Shown piece by piece: positions 1-6,018 of a stretch of 6,480 nt of DNA (the first letter of the stretch is position 1; each line of letters starts with the position of its first letter). The translations under genes and the position numbers were made by a program. Under the pieces are notes generated by a model. It was not told the origin of the DNA, ran no database searches, and saw nothing but the letters and a program-made list of their open reading frames with translations. This stretch comes from CAYMTN01 sp964393335 (GTDB lineage: Bacteria > Chloroflexota > Anaerolineae > Aggregatilineales > Aggregatilineaceae), in NCBI GenBank assembly GCA_964393335.1, contig CAYMTN010000278.1:1-6480 (forward strand). Direction: 5' to 3'.

Positions 1-43
1 TTCTAGGTGATCGATCCACTTGGCAACTTGATTACAGGGTAAC

Positions 44-81
44 AAAAAAAGGGGAGAAAAAGCGCTTCTCTGTGGTCTCCC
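44..81 (-). terminator. Probable intrinsic terminator of the PhzF-family gene
   Basis: Read on the minus strand, a GGGAGA arm (76-81) can pair with TCTCCC (52-57) and is followed by a C and then seven T residues (44-50 on the plus strand are all A). The loop is long, 18 nt, and contains a competing shorter pairing (GAGAA with TTCTC). The site lies about 65 bp past the stop codon of the PhzF-family gene in the correct orientation. It overlaps the 9-bp-period repeat at 68-94, so the structure may be part of a dispersed element that happens to serve as a terminator. Confidence 0.5.
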
Positions 82-94
82 TGTCCTCAGTGGT
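68..94. repeat. Three degenerate 9-bp tandem units
   Basis: Three consecutive 9-bp units read CTCTGTGGT (68-76), CTCCCTGTC (77-85) and CTCAGTGGT (86-94), followed by GAAGGA. The shared pattern is CTCnnTGKY. I recall similar stretches (TTCTCTGTG..., CTCNGTGGTGAA) recurring between genes in environmental bacterial genomes. That is memory, not a search result. No gene is assigned here; reading frames across it are chance openings antisense to or downstream of the PhzF-family gene. Confidence 0.45.
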
Positions 95-144
95 GAAGGA
101 AGTCGGGACGGTGTGAGGACGGGTCAATCCCAGGCGGTGTGCTG

Positions 145-1089
145 CTACCAGCGTAACACGCCCTCGATCAGCGGCACGGCCTGCCCGCCGACGCGCACCA
201 TGCCGATCGCGCCGGGCGCGCCGTCCACCTCGATGCTGATGCGGCTGGGGCGCTGCATTTCCAGGCCCTGCTCGGCCAGGATGTGCGTGGTCGGCGGGGT
301 CGCGGGCATGATGCCGTGCTCGACCAGGTACGCGCCCAGGCCGCCGCTGGCCGATCCAGTAGCCGGGTCCTCGCCGACGCCCAGGCCCGGCGCAAACATG
401 CGCGTGTGGACGTGAGCGTCCGGGTTCGTGGTGTCCGTCGTGAGCACCATCAAACACTCGTTGCAGCGTTGGTCGGGGTCCAACTCGGCGCAGAGGCGCG
501 ACATGATGGCGGTATCCTGCTGCTTGGGACTGAGCGCCTGCACCTCGCGCAGCGAGCGGACCGGGATGAACAACTGGTTGATGCCGGTCGAAACGACCTG
601 TACGGGCCAGCCGGTCGCGGTGATGGCGGCGGGGTCGAGGCCCAGGCCGCGCGCCAGTTGGGCGACCTGATCGGGGGAAGCTGTCGCGCCGAAGCGGGGA
701 CGCTGGTGATCCATCACGACGCGCGTGAGCCGCCCGCTGCTGACGTGCAGTGCCGCCGCCCGCACGCCGACGCCCAACTCAAAGCGGACGGTGGTTACCG
801 GCTCGACCAGCGGCACGCGGCCCAGGTGGGCCAGCATCCAGTGCGTGCCGACGACCGGGTGTCCCGCGAACGGCATTTCGGCGTCCGGGGTGAAGATGCG
901 CACCTTGAAATCGGCGCCGGGCTGCTGTGGCTTCAGCACAAACGTCGTCTCCGACAGGTTCATTTCGCGGGCAATCGCCTGCATCTGCGCGCCGTCCAAC
1001 CCGTCGGCGTCGACAAACACGGCCAGCGGATTGCCGCCGAACGCCTGGTCGGTGAACACGTCAACCTGGTAAAACGCATAACTCGGCAT
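145..1089 (-). CDS. PhzF-family isomerase/epimerase
   Basis: This complete 314-residue protein belongs to the PhzF / diaminopimelate-epimerase-like fold family, which contains two structurally similar halves. The N-terminus has the family pattern VDVFTDQAFGGNPLAVF (residues 9-25). NLSETTF (44-50) carries E47, which matches the catalytic acid/base glutamate of PhzF. The FTPDAEMPFAGHP segment (66-78) holds the conserved His77, and GEDPATGSASGG (239-250) is the second-half signature with D241. The length is slightly above the usual 280-300 residues. The ATG start is supported by AAAGGAA (minus strand, 1096-1102) six bases upstream. Characterised PhzF isomerises trans-2,3-dihydro-3-hydroxyanthranilate in phenazine synthesis, but most family members have other or unknown substrates. 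No phenazine gene is visible nearby, so the substrate is unknown. It is probably a cytoplasmic single-gene unit, transcribed divergently from the sensor gene. Confidence 0.93.
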   Translation of the reverse strand: MPSYAFYQVDVFTDQAFGGNPLAVFVDADGLDGAQMQAIAREMNLSETTFVLKPQQPGADFKVRIFTPDAEMPFAGHPVVGTHWMLAHLGRVPLVEPVTTVRFELGVGVRAAALHVSSGRLTRVVMDHQRPRFGATASPDQVAQLARGLGLDPAAITATGWPVQVVSTGINQLFIPVRSLREVQALSPKQQDTAIMSRLCAELDPDQRCNECLMVLTTDTTNPDAHVHTRMFAPGLGVGEDPATGSASGGLGAYLVEHGIMPATPPTTHILAEQGLEMQRPSRISIEVDGAPGAIGMVRVGGQAVPLIEGVLRW

Positions 1090-1148
1090 GTTCCGTTCCT
1101 TTCGTGAGAGGCGAGTCAGGGCAGCGGTGGGGGGATCCGTGGCGGCAG

Positions 1149-1177
1149 ATTGTCGCGCAGAATTGAGGCGCGATCAA
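1149..1177 (-). promoter_or_regulatory. Candidate sigma70 promoter for the PhzF-family gene
   Basis: On the minus strand, TTGATC (1172-1177) is followed after exactly 17 bp by GACAAT (1149-1154). Each hexamer matches four of six consensus bases. The distance to the PhzF-family start leaves a leader of about 50 nt. The match is moderate and unproven, but spacing and position both fit. An inverted repeat lies inside the promoter. Confidence 0.35.
1153..1173. promoter_or_regulatory. Inverted repeat, possible operator in the divergent region
   Basis: TCGCGC (1153-1158) and GCGCGA (1168-1173) form a perfect 6-bp inverted repeat with a 9-bp spacer. The arms fall between, and partly over, the candidate -10 and -35 elements of the PhzF-family promoter. 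A further GCGCGA lies at 1203-1208. Either an operator for an unseen regulator or a chance GC-rich match is possible; neighbouring ATTGAG/CTCAAT (1162-1167/1191-1196) adds another weak inverted pair. The remainder of 1090-1371 holds no recognisable gene. Confidence 0.25.
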
Positions 1178-1291
1178 CAAAACGGAGCGACTCAATCGCC
1201 CCGCGCGACGCAGGCTGGATGCAGGCGGTCAGCCACGATCAGGTGTCACGACCTGACGCCACGCAGCCGGGTACCGCCAATCAACCCGTCT

Positions 1292-1321
1292 TTGCCCAAA
1301 CGCCGGACATCCGCTTATAAT
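1292..1321 (+). promoter_or_regulatory. Sigma70-type promoter for the sensor gene
   Basis: A perfect TATAAT (1316-1321) is preceded after 18 bp by TTGCCC (1292-1297), which matches four of six -35 bases. Transcription would begin near 1328, giving a leader of roughly 45 nt before the GTG start of the sensor gene. In such a GC-rich region a perfect TATAAT at this position is unlikely to be incidental. I see no obvious operator next to it. Confidence 0.6.
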
Positions 1322-1371
1322 GCGGGGGTAGTTGTGTATTTTTGCACACCGGATAACGGACAAACCAGGCT

Positions 1372-3765
1372 GTGACTGTGACCACTCGCCCTACGCCCCC
1401 TCAACCGGCGTCGCGGACCCATACGTTACGTGCCCGCTGGCGATCCTCCATGATTCTGGGCTTGAACCTGCTGGTCGTGCTCGTCGTGGGCGGTTCCGCG
1501 TTGATCCTGGCGCTCGAACAACGGAATGCCGTGCTCCGCTTGCACGAAACAGCCGTCCGGCAGACTCGAGTCGCCGTGCTGGAAACCGTCAAGGACGTGC
1601 AGCAGGTGTTGGTCGTGGCCGGGACCGCCGATCCGCCGGACCTCGACGCGCTGCTGGCCGCGTTCCCGGCGCTGCACGCGATCAGCCTGTTGGATGCTGA
1701 CGGCGTCGAGGTCGCTCACGTGCCAGCCGGTGACGTGTGGCCCGCGCGGGAGTGGGGCGCGGACCCGGCCTGGCCCGCCATGCACGGGGGAAGCGCTTAC
1801 GCTGCCCTGGTCGATCAGCCGCCCGTGCTGGTGATCGCTGCCCCGGCGGTCGGGGGGGGCGTGCTGGTGGCCGAGGCCGATCCGGCTGTGTTCTGGGAGT
1901 CAAGCGTCGCCCCGCCAGTCGGGCAGGACGGTTACGTGTACCTTGTGAGCGGCGAAGGGATGGTGCTGGCCGGGGATTCGTCTCTTGATCCGGCTGAGCG
2001 GCTGCGCCCGGCGGGATTCGCTGTGTTCGAAAAGGCGCGCCGGGGTAAGCCATCGCTGCGCGTGTACCGGGGCCTGCATGCGGAGTGGGTCGTCGGGCGG
2101 GCCGCGCCGGTGTCCGGCATTCCCGGCCTGGACGTGTACGCCATCACCGAGACGCCGGTCACCGAGTTCACGCCCGTCGTCGTGCGCGCGCTGGCGCTGC
2201 TGGCGCTGGCGCTAGGGCTGACCGTCGTCATGGGCGAATGGCTGATCCGGCGGATTCTGCGCACGGTGGTAGGGCCGCTGGACACGCTGCGCCAGGGAGC
2301 ACGCGCCGTCATGGCGGGTGATTACCGCTACCGGGTGCGCGTTCCGCCGAATACCGACCGCGAGCTGGTCGAACTGGGCAGCACGTTCAACGCGATGATC
2401 GAACGCCTGGCCGATGGCCAGCGCCAGATCGACGCCTACGCGCACGAGATGCAGGAAATTGTCGATCTGCGGGCGCGTGAGCTGTCGCGTAAGGCGACGC
2501 AGCTTGAGATCGCCGCCGACGTGTCGAGCGCGATTGCCACGATCCTTGATCCGCGCGACCTGCCGGATCGGGTGGTGGACCTGATCCGCGAGCGGTTCAA
2601 CGTGTATTACGTCGAGCTGCTGCTGGTCGACGACCAGACCGGCCAGATCGTACCGGCCAGAAGCCGCCGCCAATCGACTCCGCCCGGTCTGACGCTGCAC
2701 GACGCGAACCACAGCGTCATCGCGTGGGTGGCGCGTCACGGGCAGACGTTGTATGTGCCGGATGTGACGCAGGACGAGCGCTACCGTCCTTCGCCGGATT
2801 TGCCCGCCAGCCGCAGCGAGTTGGCGCTGCCGCTGCGGTCTGACGACCGCGTGATCGGCGTGCTCAACCTGGAAGCCGAACACCGCGATGCGTTCCCCAA
2901 AGACGAAATCGCCGTGTTAGAAAGCCTGGCGAACGATATCGCCACCTCGGTTCACAACGCGCAGGTGTTCGACGCGCTCGAAACCGCCAACCGCGATCTG
3001 GCCCAGGCGACCCTGCAAGCCAACCAGGCTAACACGCTCAAATCGCGCTTTTTGCTCAACGCCTCGCTCAAACTGCGCCAGCCACTCGATAACATCATCG
3101 GTTATTCGGAGACGATTTTCAGCGGCATCTACGGCGATCTGCCCGCCGACGTGATGGAGCGGCAGCGCCGCATCCTCGAAAGCGGGCGCGTGCTCCAGGC
3201 GTTGATCGAGGATATGCTCGATCTGTCCAACATCGAAACCGGCGAAATGCAGCTCAAGCTGGAATGGGTCAATCTGCCGCCGCTGCTCGAAGAAGTCATG
3301 AACGCGACGCGCGCCCTTCACCAGACCGGGTATGCCGATCACGATCTGGCGCTGCGCCTTGACTTGATGCACCTCACCGAGCCGCTGCCGCCCGTATGGG
3401 CCGATATTGACCGGCTGCGTTACATCCTGATCAACCTGATGGGCAACGCCGTGAAATTCACCCAGTCCGGCGAGGTGGTAATGTCCGCCGATTTTGACGA
3501 GGAGCGCGTGCGTATTCACGTGCAGGATACCGGGCCGGGCATTGGCGACGTCCCGCTGCGTTACCTGTTCGAGCCGTTCCAGCACCAGCGCGGCAAGGTG
3601 CCCCCGGCGGGCAAGGGGACCGGGTTGGGACTGCCGGTGTCGCGCCTGCTGGCGATGCGTCACGGCGGCGACTTGACGGTGACCAGCGTGCTGCACGAAG
3701 GCAGTACCTTTACGCTCAACCTGCCGCGCCATCCCGACGGCGCACCACCCCCGCCGCCCACGTAA
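1372..3765 (+). CDS. Membrane sensor, histidine-kinase superfamily, without the phosphoacceptor His
   Basis: This 797-residue protein has transmembrane segments at about 27-48 and 269-291. They bracket an extracytoplasmic region resembling dCache: a distal half around 100-175 and a proximal half from about 186 starting DGYVYLVSGEGMVLAG. A HAMP linker (about 292-346), a helical stretch, a GAF domain (about 384-533), an H-box-like helix (about 555-625) and HATPase_c (about 670-788) follow. ATP-binding motifs are intact: N688 and N692 of the N box, DTGPG (719-723), and GKGTGLG (747-753). The H box, normally SHELRTPL, reads SLKLRQPL (565-572), so His is Leu566, the adjacent acidic residue is Lys567, and the Thr four positions on is Gln570. 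No other His lies in that helix. It therefore cannot autophosphorylate at the usual site. The frame is open throughout, which argues against a decaying gene. The start is GTG; a second in-frame GTG at 1378 has a better-spaced AGG and may be the true start. It ends in a proline-rich tail. Confidence 0.9.
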   Translation: MTVTTRPTPPQPASRTHTLRARWRSSMILGLNLLVVLVVGGSALILALEQRNAVLRLHETAVRQTRVAVLETVKDVQQVLVVAGTADPPDLDALLAAFPALHAISLLDADGVEVAHVPAGDVWPAREWGADPAWPAMHGGSAYAALVDQPPVLVIAAPAVGGGVLVAEADPAVFWESSVAPPVGQDGYVYLVSGEGMVLAGDSSLDPAERLRPAGFAVFEKARRGKPSLRVYRGLHAEWVVGRAAPVSGIPGLDVYAITETPVTEFTPVVVRALALLALALGLTVVMGEWLIRRILRTVVGPLDTLRQGARAVMAGDYRYRVRVPPNTDRELVELGSTFNAMIERLADGQRQIDAYAHEMQEIVDLRARELSRKATQLEIAADVSSAIATILDPRDLPDRVVDLIRERFNVYYVELLLVDDQTGQIVPARSRRQSTPPGLTLHDANHSVIAWVARHGQTLYVPDVTQDERYRPSPDLPASRSELALPLRSDDRVIGVLNLEAEHRDAFPKDEIAVLESLANDIATSVHNAQVFDALETANRDLAQATLQANQANTLKSRFLLNASLKLRQPLDNIIGYSETIFSGIYGDLPADVMERQRRILESGRVLQALIEDMLDLSNIETGEMQLKLEWVNLPPLLEEVMNATRALHQTGYADHDLALRLDLMHLTEPLPPVWADIDRLRYILINLMGNAVKFTQSGEVVMSADFDEERVRIHVQDTGPGIGDVPLRYLFEPFQHQRGKVPPAGKGTGLGLPVSRLLAMRHGGDLTVTSVLHEGSTFTLNLPRHPDGAPPPPPT

Positions 3766-3780
3766 CCCTGTCGGGGTTTT
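3764..3780 (+). terminator. Short hairpin with T run after the sensor gene
   Basis: Overlapping the TAA stop, AACCC (3764-3768) can pair with GGGTT (3774-3778) around a five-base loop, ending in a run of four T (3777-3780). The stem is short, so it would be a weak or partial terminator. Read-through into the lipoprotein gene is possible. Confidence 0.35.
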
Positions 3781-3815
3781 CATCGGGGCGCTGGCCCTAC
3801 ACTCACAAAAAACGT

Positions 3816-3845
3816 TTGTCACGCGGCGCGCGGGTTGGATACACT
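3816..3845 (+). promoter_or_regulatory. Candidate promoter for the lipoprotein gene
   Basis: TTGTCA (3816-3821, five of six consensus bases) is followed after 18 bp by TACACT (3840-3845, four of six). Transcription would begin around 3852, between this site and the chosen ATG at 3891. This makes the in-frame TTG at 3816 an unlikely start codon, because it lies inside the -35 element. Confidence 0.45.
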
Positions 3846-3890
3846 CTAACCGGCGAAAGCACACACGACATGCCGAGGAGAGTGAAACGA

Positions 3891-4604
3891 ATGCGTATAG
3901 TACGGTGGATGGTGCTGCTGGCGGCTGTGGCGAGTCTGGGGGGGCTGCTAGCCGCGTGTGGTGGGGATAACAAGGGCGGCACACAAAATGGTGCCGGATC
4001 CGCGACGCCGGGAGAGATACCAGCGACCGCAACCGGCGGGGGTTTCAACCCCGGCACAATCGGCTTCGGCCTGGATACCGGCCCCGGTCTGGACGTGGGT
4101 ATCGGCACTACGAGCGGGCTGCCCGGCTGTTCTGATCCGGGTAATTCCGACTGCCCGATGCCGGTCGTCATGGAACTGACGGCAACGGCTGTCGCGGACG
4201 GCGTGCAAATCGGTTACCCGGAGCGGTACTTTGTCGCCACGACCGGGGGCGGCACGCCGCCGGATGCGCCGCAGGCGGCCCTGATCACGATCTCACCCTC
4301 AGAGAAGAACGTCTACCAACAAAAAGCCGTGTTCGAAGTCTACCGGGCGGAGTCGGTCGAGGCGGCGCTGGCCGGGCTGGACAATCCCGATTCGGCGGAT
4401 TGGTCGACCGGCACGCTGACCGGCACGATTGCCGTCGTCAAGGACCAGACACAGGACCCGCCGGTGAATACGACCATCGGCGCGTTTGGCCTGGCTGATG
4501 GGCGGGCCATCGTGCTGAAGCTGACCACGACGGGCAGCTATGGCTGGGACCTGTGGTCGCGGCTCTACGAGGATATGCTGAACTCGCTGACCGTCAGCGA
4601 GTGA
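3891..4604 (+). CDS. Secreted lipoprotein, possibly PsbP-like C-terminal domain
   Basis: This 237-residue protein begins with a classic lipoprotein signal: basic MRIVRW, a hydrophobic core (about 7-20), and lipobox LAAC with Cys23 as the lipidation site. The mature part starts with a flexible linker rich in Gly, Thr, Pro and Ala (about 24-100) that includes two cysteines (C80, C88) able to form a disulfide. A compact C-terminal domain follows from about residue 100, containing VQIGYPERYFVATT and ending ...LWSRLYEDMLNSLTVSE. The 'YPxxW/Y...DG...ML.SL' layout resembles PsbP-like/Mog1-fold domains in secreted proteins; this is a tentative resemblance. I do not recognise a specific function. The start at 3891 is chosen because GAGGAGAG (3875-3882) sits eight bases upstream and the lipobox is then at a normal distance. 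An ATG at 3870 and a TTG at 3816 are in frame but lack this support. Its position 125 bp after the sensor gene permits, but does not prove, a shared role at the cell surface. Confidence 0.85.
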   Translation: MRIVRWMVLLAAVASLGGLLAACGGDNKGGTQNGAGSATPGEIPATATGGGFNPGTIGFGLDTGPGLDVGIGTTSGLPGCSDPGNSDCPMPVVMELTATAVADGVQIGYPERYFVATTGGGTPPDAPQAALITISPSEKNVYQQKAVFEVYRAESVEAALAGLDNPDSADWSTGTLTGTIAVVKDQTQDPPVNTTIGAFGLADGRAIVLKLTTTGSYGWDLWSRLYEDMLNSLTVSE

Positions 4605-4615
4605 GGCCACGCACA

Positions 4616-4647
4616 CACAAGAGGCTGCCAAACGGCAGCCCCTTGTG
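4616..4647. terminator. Long hairpin between convergent genes, likely bidirectional terminator
   Basis: CACAAGAGGCTGCC (4616-4629) pairs with GGCAGCCCCTTGTG (4634-4647) around loop AAAC, giving 13 pairs and one A-C mismatch. It lies 11 bp after the lipoprotein stop and 36 bp beyond the stop of the receiver-only gene on the other strand, as expected of a shared terminator. Neither side has a T tract, so it may work as a transcript 3'-end stabiliser or a T-less terminator. Confidence 0.55.
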
Positions 4648-4683
4648 CAACAGGAGAAAAGGCAATACCCCCCCGATAGAGCA

Positions 4684-5145
4684 TTATCCCCGATAAGGGC
4701 GTGGCCCATATTGGTCGATGATCAGCCGGTTCAGGTTATTCTCGCCGCAGCCCGGCATCTGCACGCGGCGGAACAACTCCATAAAGCCGTGTGGTTTGAC
4801 CAGAAACACGTCACAGCCGTTGTCAAAGGCTTTGGTCATCAACTGCCGTTCGTCCAGCATGGTCGCCATGATCATACGGGCACCCGGGTAGCGCTTGCGA
4901 AGCTGGATCAGCAGGTCCACGCCGTCCATGTCGGGCAGCTTATTGTCGATCACGACCAGCGTGATGTCGTCTATCCCTTCGACCAGTTTCAGCGCTTCTG
5001 CGGCGCTGGATGCCCCGTGAACTTTCATCTTCGCTTGTTCAAGAAGCCGGACTAAAAAATCACGATTGGCTGGTTCGTCGTCCACAACCAGGGCAGAATT
5101 AACCGGCGCGCTTTTCTCGTCGGCAGCCGTGGTCTCCGCACTCAT
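4684..5145 (-). CDS. Receiver-only response regulator
   Basis: This 153-residue protein is a CheY-like receiver (about residues 17-135) preceded by a short polar N-terminal extension and followed by about 18 residues. All phosphorylation-site residues are present: acidic pair D22-D23 (ALVVDDEPANR), phosphoacceptor D67 (LVVIDNKLPDMDG), T95 (MIMATML) and K117 in FLVKPHG. There is no DNA-binding or enzymatic output domain. Its ATG overlaps the stop of the upstream receiver gene as ATGA (minus strand, 5142-5145), indicating translational coupling. An AAGGA (minus, 5155-5159) nine bases upstream is a good ribosome binding site. It should be phosphorylated from the kinase encoded upstream (inference) and act by protein contact or as a relay or phosphate sink. 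It is the last gene of the cassette. Confidence 0.92.
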   Translation of the reverse strand: MSAETTAADEKSAPVNSALVVDDEPANRDFLVRLLEQAKMKVHGASSAAEALKLVEGIDDITLVVIDNKLPDMDGVDLLIQLRKRYPGARMIMATMLDERQLMTKAFDNGCDVFLVKPHGFMELFRRVQMPGCGENNLNRLIIDQYGPRPYRG

Positions 5146-5963
5146 GCCAGTGTGTCCTTGGCGAATTCATCCTGTTCAACCGGGCTGGCCGGTTCGGGCG
5201 TCGTCTCCGCCGCTGCCGGTTGAGGGGCGGCGTGCGGCGTATGCGCCTCGGACTGCGCGGCTGCCCCGCCGTTTTTGGCCGGTTCTGATGCCACCGCCGC
5301 GACGGGCGCGGTGTCTGTGGGGCTGGCCTGCGCCGTTTCCGGTTTGGACACGCCTGATTCGGGCGCATCTGCCGCCGCAGGCGCGGGTTCGACCTCGGCG
5401 GGCGCTTCCGCCCTGGCGGATTCTGAGTCCGGTTCGGAATCGCTGGCTTTCACCGGCGAAGCGGCCTGCGCGGGTCCGGCAGTTTCCGTGACGGCGACCG
5501 CTTCCGCTGATGCGACCGCTTCCACTGATGCGGCAGCTTCCGCTGGCGCGACAGCTTCGGCGGGAGCCGGTAACTCTGCGCCAGCCTGGGCCTTTAGCTC
5601 GATCTCAGCTTCGTAATGTTCCAACAGATTCAGGAGATCGGTGATCACCAGCGGTTTAGGCAGGTATTGGTCGCACCCGGCGCTCAAAATACGTTCGCGG
5701 TCACCCATCATCGCGTAGGCCGTGATCGCCACCACCGGGCGGTGATCGTTGCGGGCGCGCAGGGTGCGGATCACGTCCAACCCGCTGAACGTGCCCGCCA
5801 GCTCGATATCCAGCAGGATCAGGTCGACATTAGGGTCTTCGGCCAGCACTTCCAGGGCGTCTTCGCCTTCTTCTCGAAAGACGATGCTGTAACGCTTGGC
5901 GCGGACCACGCGCTCAACCAGGGCCTGATTTACTTCGTTATCTTCAACGTATAGGATGCGCAT
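5142..5963 (-). CDS. Response regulator receiver with long Ala/Pro/Glu-rich tail
   Basis: Of 273 residues, only about the first 118 form a CheY-like receiver. E7-D8 is the acidic pair (ILYVEDNEVNQ), D52 the phosphoacceptor (LILLDIELAG), T81 the switch Thr (VVAITAYAM), Y100 the aromatic switch, and K103 is in QYLPKPL. The loop after D52 reads DIELAGTFSGL, one residue longer than the usual D-I-x-M-P-G-M-D-G-L form and lacking its proline. Residues from about 125 to 273 are almost entirely Ala, Pro, Glu, Ser, Val and Thr, with no recognisable fold. They include four hexapeptide repeats (134-157). The tail is probably disordered; its role is unknown (spacer, partner binding or localisation). The ATG is preceded by only a weak AAAGAG-like ribosome site. 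The gene follows the kinase by 55 bp and overlaps the next receiver by 4 bp, so the three form one probable operon. Confidence 0.9.
   Translation of the reverse strand: MRILYVEDNEVNQALVERVVRAKRYSIVFREEGEDALEVLAEDPNVDLILLDIELAGTFSGLDVIRTLRARNDHRPVVAITAYAMMGDRERILSAGCDQYLPKPLVITDLLNLLEHYEAEIELKAQAGAELPAPAEAVAPAEAAASVEAVASAEAVAVTETAGPAQAASPVKASDSEPDSESARAEAPAEVEPAPAAADAPESGVSKPETAQASPTDTAPVAAVASEPAKNGGAAAQSEAHTPHAAPQPAAAETTPEPASPVEQDEFAKDTLA
5493..5564 (-). repeat. Four 18-bp in-frame tandem repeats in the receiver tail
   Basis: Four codon-aligned 18-bp units (5547-5564, 5529-5546, 5511-5528, 5493-5510) encode PAEAVA, PAEAAA, SVEAVA and SAEAVA, consensus (P/S)(A/V)EA(V/A)A. The last two units differ at only a few bases, consistent with recent slippage or duplication. 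The array starts at residue 134 of the receiver-with-tail protein, at the beginning of the low-complexity tail. Confidence 0.8.
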
Positions 5964-6018
5964 TAGCTCAAAACTCTTTTTGTCTCATCCGTGTCGGAAA
6001 GTCCGGACCAGTCATGCC

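Noticed and set aside
145..1089. Part of a phenazine biosynthesis cluster
   Set aside because: Only the PhzF-type isomerase is present; no other phenazine gene is visible and the flanking genes are signalling genes.
283..1107. Plus-strand open frame (274 codons) opposite the PhzF-family gene
   Set aside because: Antisense to a protein with clear family signatures; Arg/His-rich translation without motifs.
1372..3765. Sensor gene as a pseudogene
   Set aside because: Despite the missing histidine, the frame is open for 797 codons and all ATP-binding boxes are intact, so loss of function by decay is not supported.
3816..3890. Upstream start (TTG at 3816 or ATG at 3870) for the lipoprotein
   Set aside because: The TTG lies in the candidate -35 element, and both starts put extra residues before the signal peptide. 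GAGGAGAG is correctly spaced only for the ATG at 3891.
2917..4032. Long minus-strand open frame (371 codons) opposite the sensor gene
   Set aside because: It is antisense to well-supported kinase motifs and crosses the gene boundary; its translation is His/Arg/Gln-rich with no domain pattern. GC-rich coding DNA commonly keeps such shadow frames open.
4684..4696. Small hairpin TTATC/GATAA overlapping the receiver-only stop codon
   Set aside because: A 5-bp AT-rich stem with a 3-base loop and no T run; the much stronger hairpin at 4616-4647 is the better 3' end signal.
5275..5616. Plus-strand Ala/Ser/Gly-rich open frame opposite the receiver tail
   Set aside because: It is the antisense shadow of a low-complexity, codon-repetitive region and has no ribosome site or motif.
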